A DNA stretch of 47,680 bases, taken from assembly GCA_021545665.1 (NCBI GenBank), contig JAJRTX010000328.1, positions 1 to 47,680 of the forward strand. Reading direction: 5' to 3'. Origin of the DNA: Zetaproteobacteria bacterium (GTDB taxonomy: Bacteria; Pseudomonadota; Zetaproteobacteria; Mariprofundales; Mariprofundaceae). Position 1 is the first letter of the stretch. Every line of letters starts with the position of its first letter. A program made the translations under genes and the position numbers. Positions 7,821 to 16,251 of this stretch are shown piece after piece. The notes beneath the pieces are model-generated. The model was given only the letters and a program-made list of their open reading frames with translations, had not been told where the DNA came from and did no database searches.

Positions 7821-10598
7821 ATGATTACCAGCAAATTTACCCGCCTCCTCTTGATCGTTGCACTGATCTCAGGCTGTAGCGCCAATCTAACAGACAAAGA
7901 ATTGCTTGATAGCAGCAAAGATCATCTTGACAAAGGTGAGCTGCGAGCGGCGGCTATTCAACTAAAATCTGTTCTACAACAAAGTCCCGACAACATGGAA
8001 GCCCGCTGGCTGCTGGGCAAGGTCCACATGGAAGTAGGCAACCAGGCTTACGCCGAAAAAGAGTTCCGACGCGCCCAAGAGCTGGGAGTGGCCGACGAAG
8101 CGGTGCTACCACTACTTGCCCTCACCCTGGCGTCGCAAGGCAAGCTTAAAGATGTACTGGATATCCAGACCACTGGTTTATCCGCCACTGCACGGGCTCA
8201 GATCCTGGCGGCACAAGCGGCAACACTGATCGCCCAGAACAAACCTGAGCACGCCGGGGAAAAGATCACCCAAGCGCTTTCACTTGCCCCTGATTCAGCG
8301 CCAGTCTTGACTGAACAGGCCAGGCTACTGACAACACAAGACAAGCTTACACAGGCTCGTGAGCAACTGGAAAATCTGCTGACGCAGAACAGTAGCTATG
8401 CACCAGCGTGGAGCCTGCTGGGAGAAGTGCACCGCCGTGATCAACAACCAGAAAAAGCCGAAACTGCCTTCAATAGAGCTATTGAACTTCGGTTAAATAA
8501 CTTTGCAGACCTCCTTAAACGGACAATGGTGCGCATTGAATTAGAAAAATATGATGCCGCCCAGGCCGATATTGATATTCTCCAGCGCAGGTTGCCACAA
8601 TATTCCGAGACCCTCTACGCTCAGGGGCTGGTACATTTTTACCAACAGCGCTATCCCCAGGCACAAACTGCCTTTGAGGCAGCTCTCAAAGGCAACAAAG
8701 GATACCAGCAGGCACAATTTTATCTCGGTGCCACCTACGATCTGCTTGGCCAGCATGAGCAAGCCGAACACTATATTTCCCGGTTCGTCGCCGCCAACCC
8801 AAGAAACATTATCGCTCGCAAGGTATTAGCGCAAATCCGACTACAGGCAGGCAGTTTTTCTGAAGTGGAACAACTACTATTACCTGTTATCCGAACAGAT
8901 GAAAAAGATGCCGCCTCACTCAAGATGCTGGCATCCGCCTATATGCAACTAGGCAGGGGCGATGAAGGTGTTGTCTTGTTCAAAAAAATCACTTCACTGC
9001 AACCAGAATCCGCCATCGCCCACCTCGACCTGGCCTCAGCACTGCTTGTCAATGGTGATGAAAGCAACGGTCTGAAACAATTAGAAGCTGCTCAAACACT
9101 CGACCCCAAGACCCGGAAATTCACAGATGAAATACTCATCCGCCATTACCTGCTACGCAAGGAGTTCGACAAGGCCTTTACAACAGCTGACAGCTACCGG
9201 TTGCGCAATCCAGAGCTAACCAAACCCTACCGACTGCTGGGATTGATACACCTGGCGAAGCAGGAACCTCAAGCAGCCAAAATAAATTTCGAAAAGGCCC
9301 GGGAACTGGCCCCTGGCGACCTCATTGCCAATCAAAACCTCGCACTTTTGGCATTACAAGACAGTGATTTAGTGGCGGCGCGGCAACGCTATGAAGAAAT
9401 TCTGGCACACAACGCCGGCCACCTGGACACGCTAATGAAATTATCAATGATTGATGAGCGCGAGGGTAAAAACGAGGATATGGTTAAGCACCTGCAACAA
9501 GCTATTTCTGCACATCCCAACGCCGTCCAACCACGTACCTCGCTGGCCCGCCACCACTTAGCCATGGGGACACCAGAGCAGGTCACAGTGGCACTTGGCG
9601 ATCTACAGCAGACTCAGATCCATAACCCATTGGTACTCAACGTCCTGGGACGCTCACAACTGGCACAGCGTGCCGCGACAGATGCAAAGGTTACCTTTGA
9701 CAGACTGGTCGCACTGCAACCAGAGTCTGCTCAGGCCCACTATCTTTTAGCACTCGCTCACGCTCAACTTGGCAACATACAAAAGCTGGAGACGGAACTC
9801 AAAAAAACCATTGCGCTTGAAAGCAAACACCTGCCTGCGCGACTGGCACTGGCACGACTATCCTTGCTACAACAGAACACTGGTGAGGCTAAACAGCAAT
9901 TGCTCATACTCAAACGAAACGCCCCTGACAATCCAGACGTAATGATCCTTGAAGCGACACTGGCACGGGCAACGGGCAAACAAGACAAGGCACTGGATAT
10001 CTACACCGAAGTATTTGAAAACGTCTCGAGCAATACCGCCATGCTGGCGCTTGCCCAGCAGAAATGGGGAATGAACGATAAAGAAGGCACTGTTGTCCTG
10101 CTTGAACAGTGGTTAGAAGAGCACCCAAAAGATATCTCTGCGCGTTTACGACTGGCCCAGGCACTCTCTTACATGGCCCGGATGACGGATGCCGCCGAGC
10201 AATATGAGATGGTTTTAACACAGACAGGCAATAACCTTACTGCCCTTAACAATCTGGCCTGGCAATTAATCGACACCAACCCCAGGCAGGCACTGAAATA
10301 CGCTGAAAAAGCAGAGTCGCTTGCCCCGGGCTCAGCAGAAATCAGCGACACCCTGGCCATGGCATTAATGAAGAATGAAGAGTTTGAGCGCGCCTTACGC
10401 ATTAACGAACGGGCATTGGATAAATTTTCTGGCAACCCATTATTGTCATATCACAGAGCACAAATCCTGGAGGCTGCCGGACGCAGCTCTGAAGCTCGTT
10501 CACAGCTTGTTTCACTGTTGCGTAACACACAATCGTTCGCGGAACGCAAAGAAGCCGAGCAAATGCTAAACCGGTTAAATGCGGGGACTAAACCATAA
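7821..10598 (+). CDS. prsT: PEP-CTERM system TPR-repeat lipoprotein (PrsT family)
   Basis: A 925-residue lipoprotein. The signal peptide ends in the lipobox LISGC, with Cys19 as the lipidated residue. Almost all the rest is tandem tetratricopeptide repeats, visible as recurring A-x-LG...A-x-x-x-F/Y and P-x-S/N-A-x-A patterns. Length and layout match the PrsT family of PEP-CTERM/exosortase A loci, where it is thought to act in envelope export or assembly of exopolysaccharide. ATTAGGA precedes the ATG. A second family member of almost identical length (926 residues) lies at 27254-30016, so this genome region has two copies. This one is next to a PEP-CTERM gene rather than prsK/prsR. The gene symbol is a family-level label. 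Confidence 0.85.
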   Translation: MITSKFTRLLLIVALISGCSANLTDKELLDSSKDHLDKGELRAAAIQLKSVLQQSPDNMEARWLLGKVHMEVGNQAYAEKEFRRAQELGVADEAVLPLLALTLASQGKLKDVLDIQTTGLSATARAQILAAQAATLIAQNKPEHAGEKITQALSLAPDSAPVLTEQARLLTTQDKLTQAREQLENLLTQNSSYAPAWSLLGEVHRRDQQPEKAETAFNRAIELRLNNFADLLKRTMVRIELEKYDAAQADIDILQRRLPQYSETLYAQGLVHFYQQRYPQAQTAFEAALKGNKGYQQAQFYLGATYDLLGQHEQAEHYISRFVAANPRNIIARKVLAQIRLQAGSFSEVEQLLLPVIRTDEKDAASLKMLASAYMQLGRGDEGVVLFKKITSLQPESAIAHLDLASALLVNGDESNGLKQLEAAQTLDPKTRKFTDEILIRHYLLRKEFDKAFTTADSYRLRNPELTKPYRLLGLIHLAKQEPQAAKINFEKARELAPGDLIANQNLALLALQDSDLVAARQRYEEILAHNAGHLDTLMKLSMIDEREGKNEDMVKHLQQAISAHPNAVQPRTSLARHHLAMGTPEQVTVALGDLQQTQIHNPLVLNVLGRSQLAQRAATDAKVTFDRLVALQPESAQAHYLLALAHAQLGNIQKLETELKKTIALESKHLPARLALARLSLLQQNTGEAKQQLLILKRNAPDNPDVMILEATLARATGKQDKALDIYTEVFENVSSNTAMLALAQQKWGMNDKEGTVVLLEQWLEEHPKDISARLRLAQALSYMARMTDAAEQYEMVLTQTGNNLTALNNLAWQLIDTNPRQALKYAEKAESLAPGSAEISDTLAMALMKNEEFERALRINERALDKFSGNPLLSYHRAQILEAAGRSSEARSQLVSLLRNTQSFAERKEAEQMLNRLNAGTKP

Positions 10599-10674
10599 AA
10601 ACATTCAAGTCTGACACAGGGGCATTAGCCAATACGCGGCTCCTTGCAACTTGGCACAAAAAATTAGGATACGC

Positions 10675-10746
10675 GTGTTTAAACTTTCTCTACTCAGTTT
10701 TCATTCGTTAAATATCTTATTCCTCGCCTCGACCCCACTGGACTGA
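10675..10746 (+). CDS. possible 23-residue hydrophobic peptide
   Basis: A GTG-started frame, with TTAGGA 5 bp upstream, encodes VFKLSLLSFHSLNILFLAST plus a few residues before TGA. The upstream block TTGGCACAAAAAATTAGGA resembles the block before the TPR lipoprotein gene (TTGGCATAC...TATTAGGA). It may be a small membrane peptide, a leader, or a leftover copy of a gene start. Nothing else supports it. Confidence 0.2.
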   Translation: MFKLSLLSFHSLNILFLASTPLD

Positions 10747-10787
10747 ATATTGCCCCAGGCTTGGCAGATCAACGATAAGAGAAAAAC

Positions 10788-13700
10788 GTGAAGAAGCTGA
10801 CTCAATGGTTGTTACTGATCTGCGTTATCACGCTCAGTAGTTGCCAACTGGATACAGAGCAAGTACGGCAAGGCAACCTTCTCGACTCGGCACAGCAATG
10901 GGAGCGTTTTTCCTGGAAAAAAAATGGCCGCATGACATTCGAGAATGGTGTGCATAGCGGCAGCAGTTCAAGTTATCGAATCTTTACGAATAAAAAAAAC
11001 GACCTTCGTTTTATAAAAAAAATAAAGGTTTATGCCGGACGTTACTACCGGTTCAGCGCCAAGATTAAAACAAAGAATGTTAAAGGCGATATAGGTGCCA
11101 ACTTATCGCTATACGGCACATACAATCACAGCCAGCTTACTCTGAAAGGCAGCAATGACTGGACACCTGTCGAACAGGTTTTTCGCGCCCTTGAAGATGA
11201 CGAAGTTAAATTCGCACTCAGGCTCGGCTACTGGAATGCAACCGCCACAGGAACCGCCTGGTTCGATGATGTGCGCCTAGAAGAGCTGGCCGAATGGCCT
11301 GGCGCCTATGAACCGATCATAAAATCGCCCCCCGAACCAAAACGATCAAGCGCGCCACTGCGGCTCTTTAATTTTCTGTTTTTTCTGCCGTTCTTAGGCG
11401 CTTATCTCATCGTTCTCAGAAAAAAAACACTCGCCCCGCCCCCGCCTAACACTCAACCCCAACCCGGCCAGCCCCGGGAATTCTGGCTCTTGCTTGGCGC
11501 CGCACTCATTGCCCGGTTTGCCTTTGCCGCCTATATGGGGTTTACCCCTCAGCTGGTGGAATATAAAGCCCTGGCCTTATCGCTTGCCGAGCCATTTAAT
11601 CTAAATATTTTTCCCCAGCTATTGAATACAGAGCTTCCCAGCCCGCTGTGGCTGTATTGGCTAAGCATTGTTGGCTATATCGTTAAAGTCAATATGTTAG
11701 AGGCTACAGCCTTGTTTACCGTGTTACTGAAATTACCGGGGATTATTGCTGAAATTGGTCTGATCTATTTATTGCTGACACATCTTTCAAGATTCATTCC
11801 GGCAAAAGGTGGCTACTGGCAAGCCTGTTTTATTGCCTTGAACCCGGCTTTTATCATGGTGACGGCGTTTTGGGGAGAGCCCATTGCCATTTGCGTGCTC
11901 TTCATATTGAGCGCTATTTTTCTGGCCCACCGTTCAAGGCCATCGCAGGCCGCCATGGCATTTGCGGCAGCAATAGCGTGCAACCTGCTCAGCCTTATCA
12001 TCCTGCCAGTGTTGGCCCTGCTGTTGTACCGACGGACATCATGGTCTCCCCTGCTCAGGTTTATTGTTGTCACCGTGGCAGTGCTGACCGCACTCTATCT
12101 GCCACTATTAAGCATGATCAGCGCAGTTGCTGAATCCCCCGTTCAAGTGCTGTTAGCCTCACCCCTGAATAATCCGGCCATTGCCATTTATGGCCTGTGC
12201 ATGGTGACGGTCATGCTGCTGGCGCGCTGGCAGCCCGTCAAATGGCTGAATGGCAATGGTATGGAATCATATTTTGCCTTGTCTTATTTCGCCGCCCTGC
12301 TTGCCGCCGTGCTGCTGCCATGGTCAAAGGATCTCAGTCTATATCTTGCATTGACCTGCCTTGTGCCACTGTTAACACAGAGCCGTCATTATCGATGGAA
12401 CTTTCTTTTTATCAGCCTCTTGCTGCTGCTTAAACCCGTTTATCTATTTTCCCATTATGTTCTGATCAATGACGGCGTACCCGACGATTCCATGCTGCCC
12501 TATGTGGCTGTTGCAACACTGCTGTTTTTAATTGTTTTAGATAGCCTCTGGTGGGCTTCCCGGCGTTTTCCTTTATCCAGCCACCTCAACCGCATCAAGA
12601 CACAGTTTGCTGTTAACTGGTTTGACCATGATCACACAGCGGACAAAATATTCGTTATGACAAAATGGGACTATGCCGCCATCACTGCCATCTGGCTTGC
12701 GGCATTGTCACTGCTGCTGTTCAATATTGGTGAACAACAATACCCAACCACAGGCCAATCCTATTCAAAGACCGGCGATACATTCGAACTTGAGTTCAAC
12801 AGCCCCCAGGCACTCCACCAGGTAAGGGCCTATACCGGGGCAAAAGGCGGCGGCATAGTGCGCTTCGAATCCTGGACAGGCAGCACCTGGAAACCATTGT
12901 GGAAAAAAGGCAATGGTGTGCTGCGTTACCGGGGCAAAAAACAGTATTACAGTGCCTTTAAAGTGCTGAGAAAAACCCTCCACCGCGCACCACTGGTTGA
13001 GCGACTTCGCATTACCATTTCAGGTCATGACTTTGATCTCAATGAGCTGGCCCTGATGGGCACGGCTGGCAAGCCTATCCTGCCAGCCAGGGTTATGTCG
13101 CGGCAAGGCAAGCAAATAACCTCACGCCCCCAGGAACACCCGCTCTTCAACGAGCAGGATCAGATTACAGAGCAAACAGGCTATCAAGCCAGAACCGTTT
13201 GGGATGAGGTCACAATGGCCCGCTCTGCCAACGAACTGATCAATGGCGTGGAGCCATACGAAAAGGCGCACCCACCGTTAGGCAAAACCCTGATTGGCCT
13301 TGGCATCCGACTATTTGACATGACCCCTTTTGGCTGGCGTTTTGCGGATGCACTGGCAGTAGCCTTGCTGCCTGTGTTGCTGTTCATCGGTGGCCGCTGG
13401 CTCACAGGTAAACGTATCGGTGCTTATGTGGCTGCCGTGCTGACAATGTTTGAGCTGATGTTCTTTATTCATGGCCGCTGGGCCAATATTGATACTTTTC
13501 TGGTGTTGTTTATCACTGCCTGCCTGCTGGCCTTATATCGATGGTATTCGCTGGGTCAGGGACAATTCAGACGTGGCAATCTAAACTGGTTTTTGCCGGC
13601 AGGCCTGCTATTCGGACTGGCGGCATCGGTAAAATGGAACGCCCTGTTCGTAGGCTTTGCCCTGTTTATTTTGCTGGTGGGTGCCAAGGTGTCGGCCTTT

Positions 13701-14435
13701 ACAACGGCATTAACAGCACAGCGCTCAGGCTCTGTTGACGCCGTCAGCCGATTCTGGCGGCGCGATTTATTGCCCAGCGTGGCCTACTGGGTAATCGGCT
13801 TTTTGTTATTACCCGCACTGGTTTATTATTTCTCTCATCTTGAATTCATTCACACCGCACCAGGAAGCCCAGGCGTCTGGTCTGCTGAAGGTCTGCGCGT
13901 TTTCATTGAGCAGCAATCGTATGCCTGGCATTACCACGCCGACCGCGACACCACACATTCAGGCAGCTCTTTATTCTTTTCCTGGCCAGTCATGTGGAAG
14001 CCCATGTGGATGTATTCACCGGGAGGTGTGGCCGATGGAATGCATGCCAGCCTGAACTTAATCGGCAACCCCGCCATCTGGTGGTCGGGTTTTATCGTAA
14101 TGATTGGCATTGGCTGGACAGCATTGCGTGGCAACAACAAGGTTGCCCTGTTTCTTGCCGGTCTCTATTTTCTGCAATTCATACCCTGGTTACTGGTCAC
14201 ACGCACCAGTTTTATCTATCACTACTACCCCTTTCTGCCGTTGCTGATTCTTGGTATCGCCTATGCCGCATCCCGGCTCAACTACCACAAATGGCTACCA
14301 CGTATCGCATTGGCCACATACTTACTGTTAGTGATTGCAACCTTTGCCCTCTATTACCCCTTGGTGACAGCAACGCCGGTGCCTGAAACCTATATCGAAA
14401 ATCTGCGGCTATTTGATACTTGGTCAGTTTTATAA
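10788..14435 (+). CDS. large PMT-type (GT-C) glycosyltransferase with periplasmic beta-domains
   Basis: A 1215-residue protein starting at GTG. Residues 1-19 form a lipoprotein-like signal (ITLSSC, Cys19). Residues about 25-170 look like a carbohydrate-binding beta-sandwich (aromatic-rich, ending GTAWFDDVRLEEL). A first set of about ten membrane helices (about 190-620) resembles the GT-C mannosyltransferase fold. A second beta domain follows (about 650-770). The C-terminal half is a protein O-mannosyltransferase (GT39) module: WDEV near residue 805 has the catalytic-type acidic pair in the first luminal loop, followed by EKAHPPLGK near 825, GRWANIDTF, then WHYHADRDTTHSGSS. Such enzymes take a sugar from a polyprenyl-phosphate carrier and attach it outside the inner membrane. 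The donor could be the product of the 16252-22025 operon. The double GT-C layout is unusual. Confidence 0.85.
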   Translation: MKKLTQWLLLICVITLSSCQLDTEQVRQGNLLDSAQQWERFSWKKNGRMTFENGVHSGSSSSYRIFTNKKNDLRFIKKIKVYAGRYYRFSAKIKTKNVKGDIGANLSLYGTYNHSQLTLKGSNDWTPVEQVFRALEDDEVKFALRLGYWNATATGTAWFDDVRLEELAEWPGAYEPIIKSPPEPKRSSAPLRLFNFLFFLPFLGAYLIVLRKKTLAPPPPNTQPQPGQPREFWLLLGAALIARFAFAAYMGFTPQLVEYKALALSLAEPFNLNIFPQLLNTELPSPLWLYWLSIVGYIVKVNMLEATALFTVLLKLPGIIAEIGLIYLLLTHLSRFIPAKGGYWQACFIALNPAFIMVTAFWGEPIAICVLFILSAIFLAHRSRPSQAAMAFAAAIACNLLSLIILPVLALLLYRRTSWSPLLRFIVVTVAVLTALYLPLLSMISAVAESPVQVLLASPLNNPAIAIYGLCMVTVMLLARWQPVKWLNGNGMESYFALSYFAALLAAVLLPWSKDLSLYLALTCLVPLLTQSRHYRWNFLFISLLLLLKPVYLFSHYVLINDGVPDDSMLPYVAVATLLFLIVLDSLWWASRRFPLSSHLNRIKTQFAVNWFDHDHTADKIFVMTKWDYAAITAIWLAALSLLLFNIGEQQYPTTGQSYSKTGDTFELEFNSPQALHQVRAYTGAKGGGIVRFESWTGSTWKPLWKKGNGVLRYRGKKQYYSAFKVLRKTLHRAPLVERLRITISGHDFDLNELALMGTAGKPILPARVMSRQGKQITSRPQEHPLFNEQDQITEQTGYQARTVWDEVTMARSANELINGVEPYEKAHPPLGKTLIGLGIRLFDMTPFGWRFADALAVALLPVLLFIGGRWLTGKRIGAYVAAVLTMFELMFFIHGRWANIDTFLVLFITACLLALYRWYSLGQGQFRRGNLNWFLPAGLLFGLAASVKWNALFVGFALFILLVGAKVSAFTTALTAQRSGSVDAVSRFWRRDLLPSVAYWVIGFLLLPALVYYFSHLEFIHTAPGSPGVWSAEGLRVFIEQQSYAWHYHADRDTTHSGSSLFFSWPVMWKPMWMYSPGGVADGMHASLNLIGNPAIWWSGFIVMIGIGWTALRGNNKVALFLAGLYFLQFIPWLLVTRTSFIYHYYPFLPLLILGIAYAASRLNYHKWLPRIALATYLLLVIATFALYYPLVTATPVPETYIENLRLFDTWSVL

Positions 14436-14449
14436 TGCGAGGGACCAGC

Positions 14450-15031
14450 CTATAAAACCGTTAGGGTTGTCTGCTCGATCAGCGCCTCATCGACTCGTGA
14501 GTCTATCGACGTAAAGTTGAACGAGGTTTCATAGATTGTTCGTTCTGTATATACCGTCACCACCGCCAGCCAATCCATTTTTTTGTATCCGCAATAACTC
14601 AACTGCCCTTTTATTTGAAACTCATGAGGTTTAACTTCGCGCATGGTTTGTGGCAGCAAACCATGAGAATGAGTCACCCCTTTGAAAGTCACCGTTACCC
14701 TCTCTGCCTTGATGCCTGTAATTTTGGCCGACACATCAAAGTCATCGGCAATTGATACCAGGGTTGGCATCATTACGCTTAGACGGCTGCTTTCATCCAA
14801 ATCGACAACACAAGGCTTATACGGGCTTAAGCAGCTGTCAACACTGTGTATGACTTTGGTATGTCTTTCAGCAAAAAAATACTGCGCTGCATTTTCGTTG
14901 CCCATGATTGTGACGGGCATGCTGCTAAAAACAAAAACCATAATAATACCCAGAAATGAAAGATCCCTTGTGGTACCTGGCTGGGTAATGCTATTCAGAA
15001 ATGTGTTGGAATTTTTCATGCGATTTTCCAT
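14450..15031 (-). CDS. small membrane-anchored periplasmic protein, function unknown
   Basis: A 193-residue protein with one hydrophobic segment near residues 23-42 and a periplasmic domain after it. The domain has a C-x6-C pair (DSCLSPYKPC) and a late motif, LSYCGYKKMDWLAVVTV. The second motif, together with the preceding THSHG, recalls the arrangement of YtkA/FixH-like beta-sandwich proteins, but I do not claim that family. It overlaps the DoxX-like gene by 16 bp, so the two are translationally coupled. It converges on the PMT gene with a 14-bp gap and no obvious terminator between them. Confidence 0.7.
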   Translation of the reverse strand: MENRMKNSNTFLNSITQPGTTRDLSFLGIIMVFVFSSMPVTIMGNENAAQYFFAERHTKVIHSVDSCLSPYKPCVVDLDESSRLSVMMPTLVSIADDFDVSAKITGIKAERVTVTFKGVTHSHGLLPQTMREVKPHEFQIKGQLSYCGYKKMDWLAVVTVYTERTIYETSFNFTSIDSRVDEALIEQTTLTVL

Positions 15032-15957
15032 TTATGTCCGGCACCAGACATCAACAATATTAGTGCAATAGCGAGAATTGGTGCGTGTCCCGCTAACTCT
15101 GTCATTGCCTCAGCATTTGAACTTTGGATCATAAATGCCAGATTGGATGTAATCATAAAGGCAAGCAATACCAGGGTATTAATGCGTGTCAGCAAGCCCA
15201 GCATAAAGATAACGCCAATCAGTAATTCAACCAGCCCCGCAGACAATATAAAAAGCTCATTGGTATAACTTGTCATTCCAATTGTCTGCATGAAGTTCCA
15301 GTCATTGAGGGCAAGAAAACGCAGGCCAATATCAGGATTTAGCAGTTTTTCCGAGAATGCCAGTATGATCAGGGTGAACCCGGTTATAACTCTTAGCACA
15401 GGAACAGCGTAGGCCTGCTGACATTCATCTTTACTGTTCGACAGAATTAAATATGCAGCAATACCAATAATATTTATGTAATCCAACACCTCGAGCAACC
15501 CCACCTGTGTTGCAAGAATGACATAGATAAGTATCAGGGTGCTTGCTGCACTTTTAGGAAACAGATTGAATATCAACATCAAGGCAACAATCGCCTGAAC
15601 ATATTGCAACAACACCATAATGCGACTCGAAACAAGATAGTGAGCAGCAATTATTGACTCATTGTAAGAGGCATATAAAAGGGATAAACCGATTAAGACC
15701 GAAAAAGCGCGAACGATATATTTTTTTGCACCAGGAGGCGGCTGTATTACAAATGTCAGATTTTTATTTATCCAGATAGCGATGCCAATCATCAGACAAC
15801 AAAGCAGCACGCCGATAAAAATCTCATTGTAGTATGCGGAATAATAATCGCCGAGATTAATTCTATGATCATCAACAGCAAACCATTTCAAATGGGCTGA
15901 TGCACTCTGACTAAAACTGATGAGTGCAAGAAAAAATGTACCTGTTAAAAACTTCAT
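15016..15957 (-). CDS. DoxX-like integral membrane protein
   Basis: About 313 residues from the ATG at 15957; a longer frame from 15987 exists, but the start at 15957 places a clean signal peptide first (MKFLTGTFFLALISFSQSASA). The mature N-terminus begins HLKWFAVDDHRINL, as in DoxX-family proteins of the AH(V/L)KWF type, and about eight membrane helices follow. The C-terminal part (RVITGFTLIILAFSEKLLNP, then ELFILSAGLVELLIGVIFMLG) carries the DoxX features. DoxX proteins are linked to quinone or thiosulfate metabolism and stress resistance; no specific reaction can be assigned. NsrR-like operator sequences upstream suggest control by nitric oxide. Confidence 0.75.
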   Translation of the reverse strand: MKFLTGTFFLALISFSQSASAHLKWFAVDDHRINLGDYYSAYYNEIFIGVLLCCLMIGIAIWINKNLTFVIQPPPGAKKYIVRAFSVLIGLSLLYASYNESIIAAHYLVSSRIMVLLQYVQAIVALMLIFNLFPKSAASTLILIYVILATQVGLLEVLDYINIIGIAAYLILSNSKDECQQAYAVPVLRVITGFTLIILAFSEKLLNPDIGLRFLALNDWNFMQTIGMTSYTNELFILSAGLVELLIGVIFMLGLLTRINTLVLLAFMITSNLAFMIQSSNAEAMTELAGHAPILAIALILLMSGAGHKWKIA

Positions 15958-16105
15958 CGTTACGACCTTCCCCATCGCACCGACCAATAAGAAGTCTTAT
16001 GCTTCCTTGCGCTTTGTCGGTACTAAAAAATGCCTGCTCCCCAGCTGGCAGTCACTATAGCGGCCATGACCGTCTATAAATCCAAGACTCCAAGTGACGC
16101 AGTCT

Positions 16106-16111
16106 ATTATA
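16106..16111 (-). promoter_or_regulatory. candidate -10 element for the DoxX-like operon
   Basis: The minus strand has a perfect TATAAT here. No good -35 hexamer lies at the right distance. The adjoining sequence just upstream is the operator-like site at 16110-16132, so a bound repressor would block polymerase. Confidence 0.45.
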
Positions 16112-16132
16112 GAAACATTCTAAATACATCTT
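16110..16132 (-). promoter_or_regulatory. NsrR-like operator, site 1
   Basis: The minus strand begins AAGATGTATTT, a perfect match to the known NsrR half-site AANATGYATTT. After one base comes a second, weaker inverted half (GAATGTTTCTA, 6 of 10 fixed positions). It overlaps the -10 region of the DoxX-like operon. NsrR is the nitric-oxide-sensing Rrf2-family repressor. Confidence 0.45.
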
Positions 16133-16222
16133 TTAGGGAAGCTAAAAAAATTATCGACATTTCATTCTGAAAACAGGTGATTGCGTATGAGGTTTAACAA
16201 CCTATCTAAAAAACACTGTTTT

Positions 16223-16243
16223 TAGAAACGTTCTTAAATCATC
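16223..16243 (-). promoter_or_regulatory. NsrR-like operator, site 2 (weaker copy)
   Basis: Aligned without gaps to site 1, about 19 of 25 positions are the same, including the core GAACGTTTCTA (GAATGTTTCTA in site 1). It lies 113 bp upstream of site 1, next to the aminotransferase stop codon. The match to the NsrR half-site itself is poor, so it may belong to another regulator or be chance. Confidence 0.3.
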
Positions 16244-16251
16244 AACAGACC

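Noticed and set aside
15958..15987. Longer start (10 extra residues) for the DoxX-like protein
   Set aside because: The extension disrupts the signal peptide; the ATG at 15957 gives a normal one.
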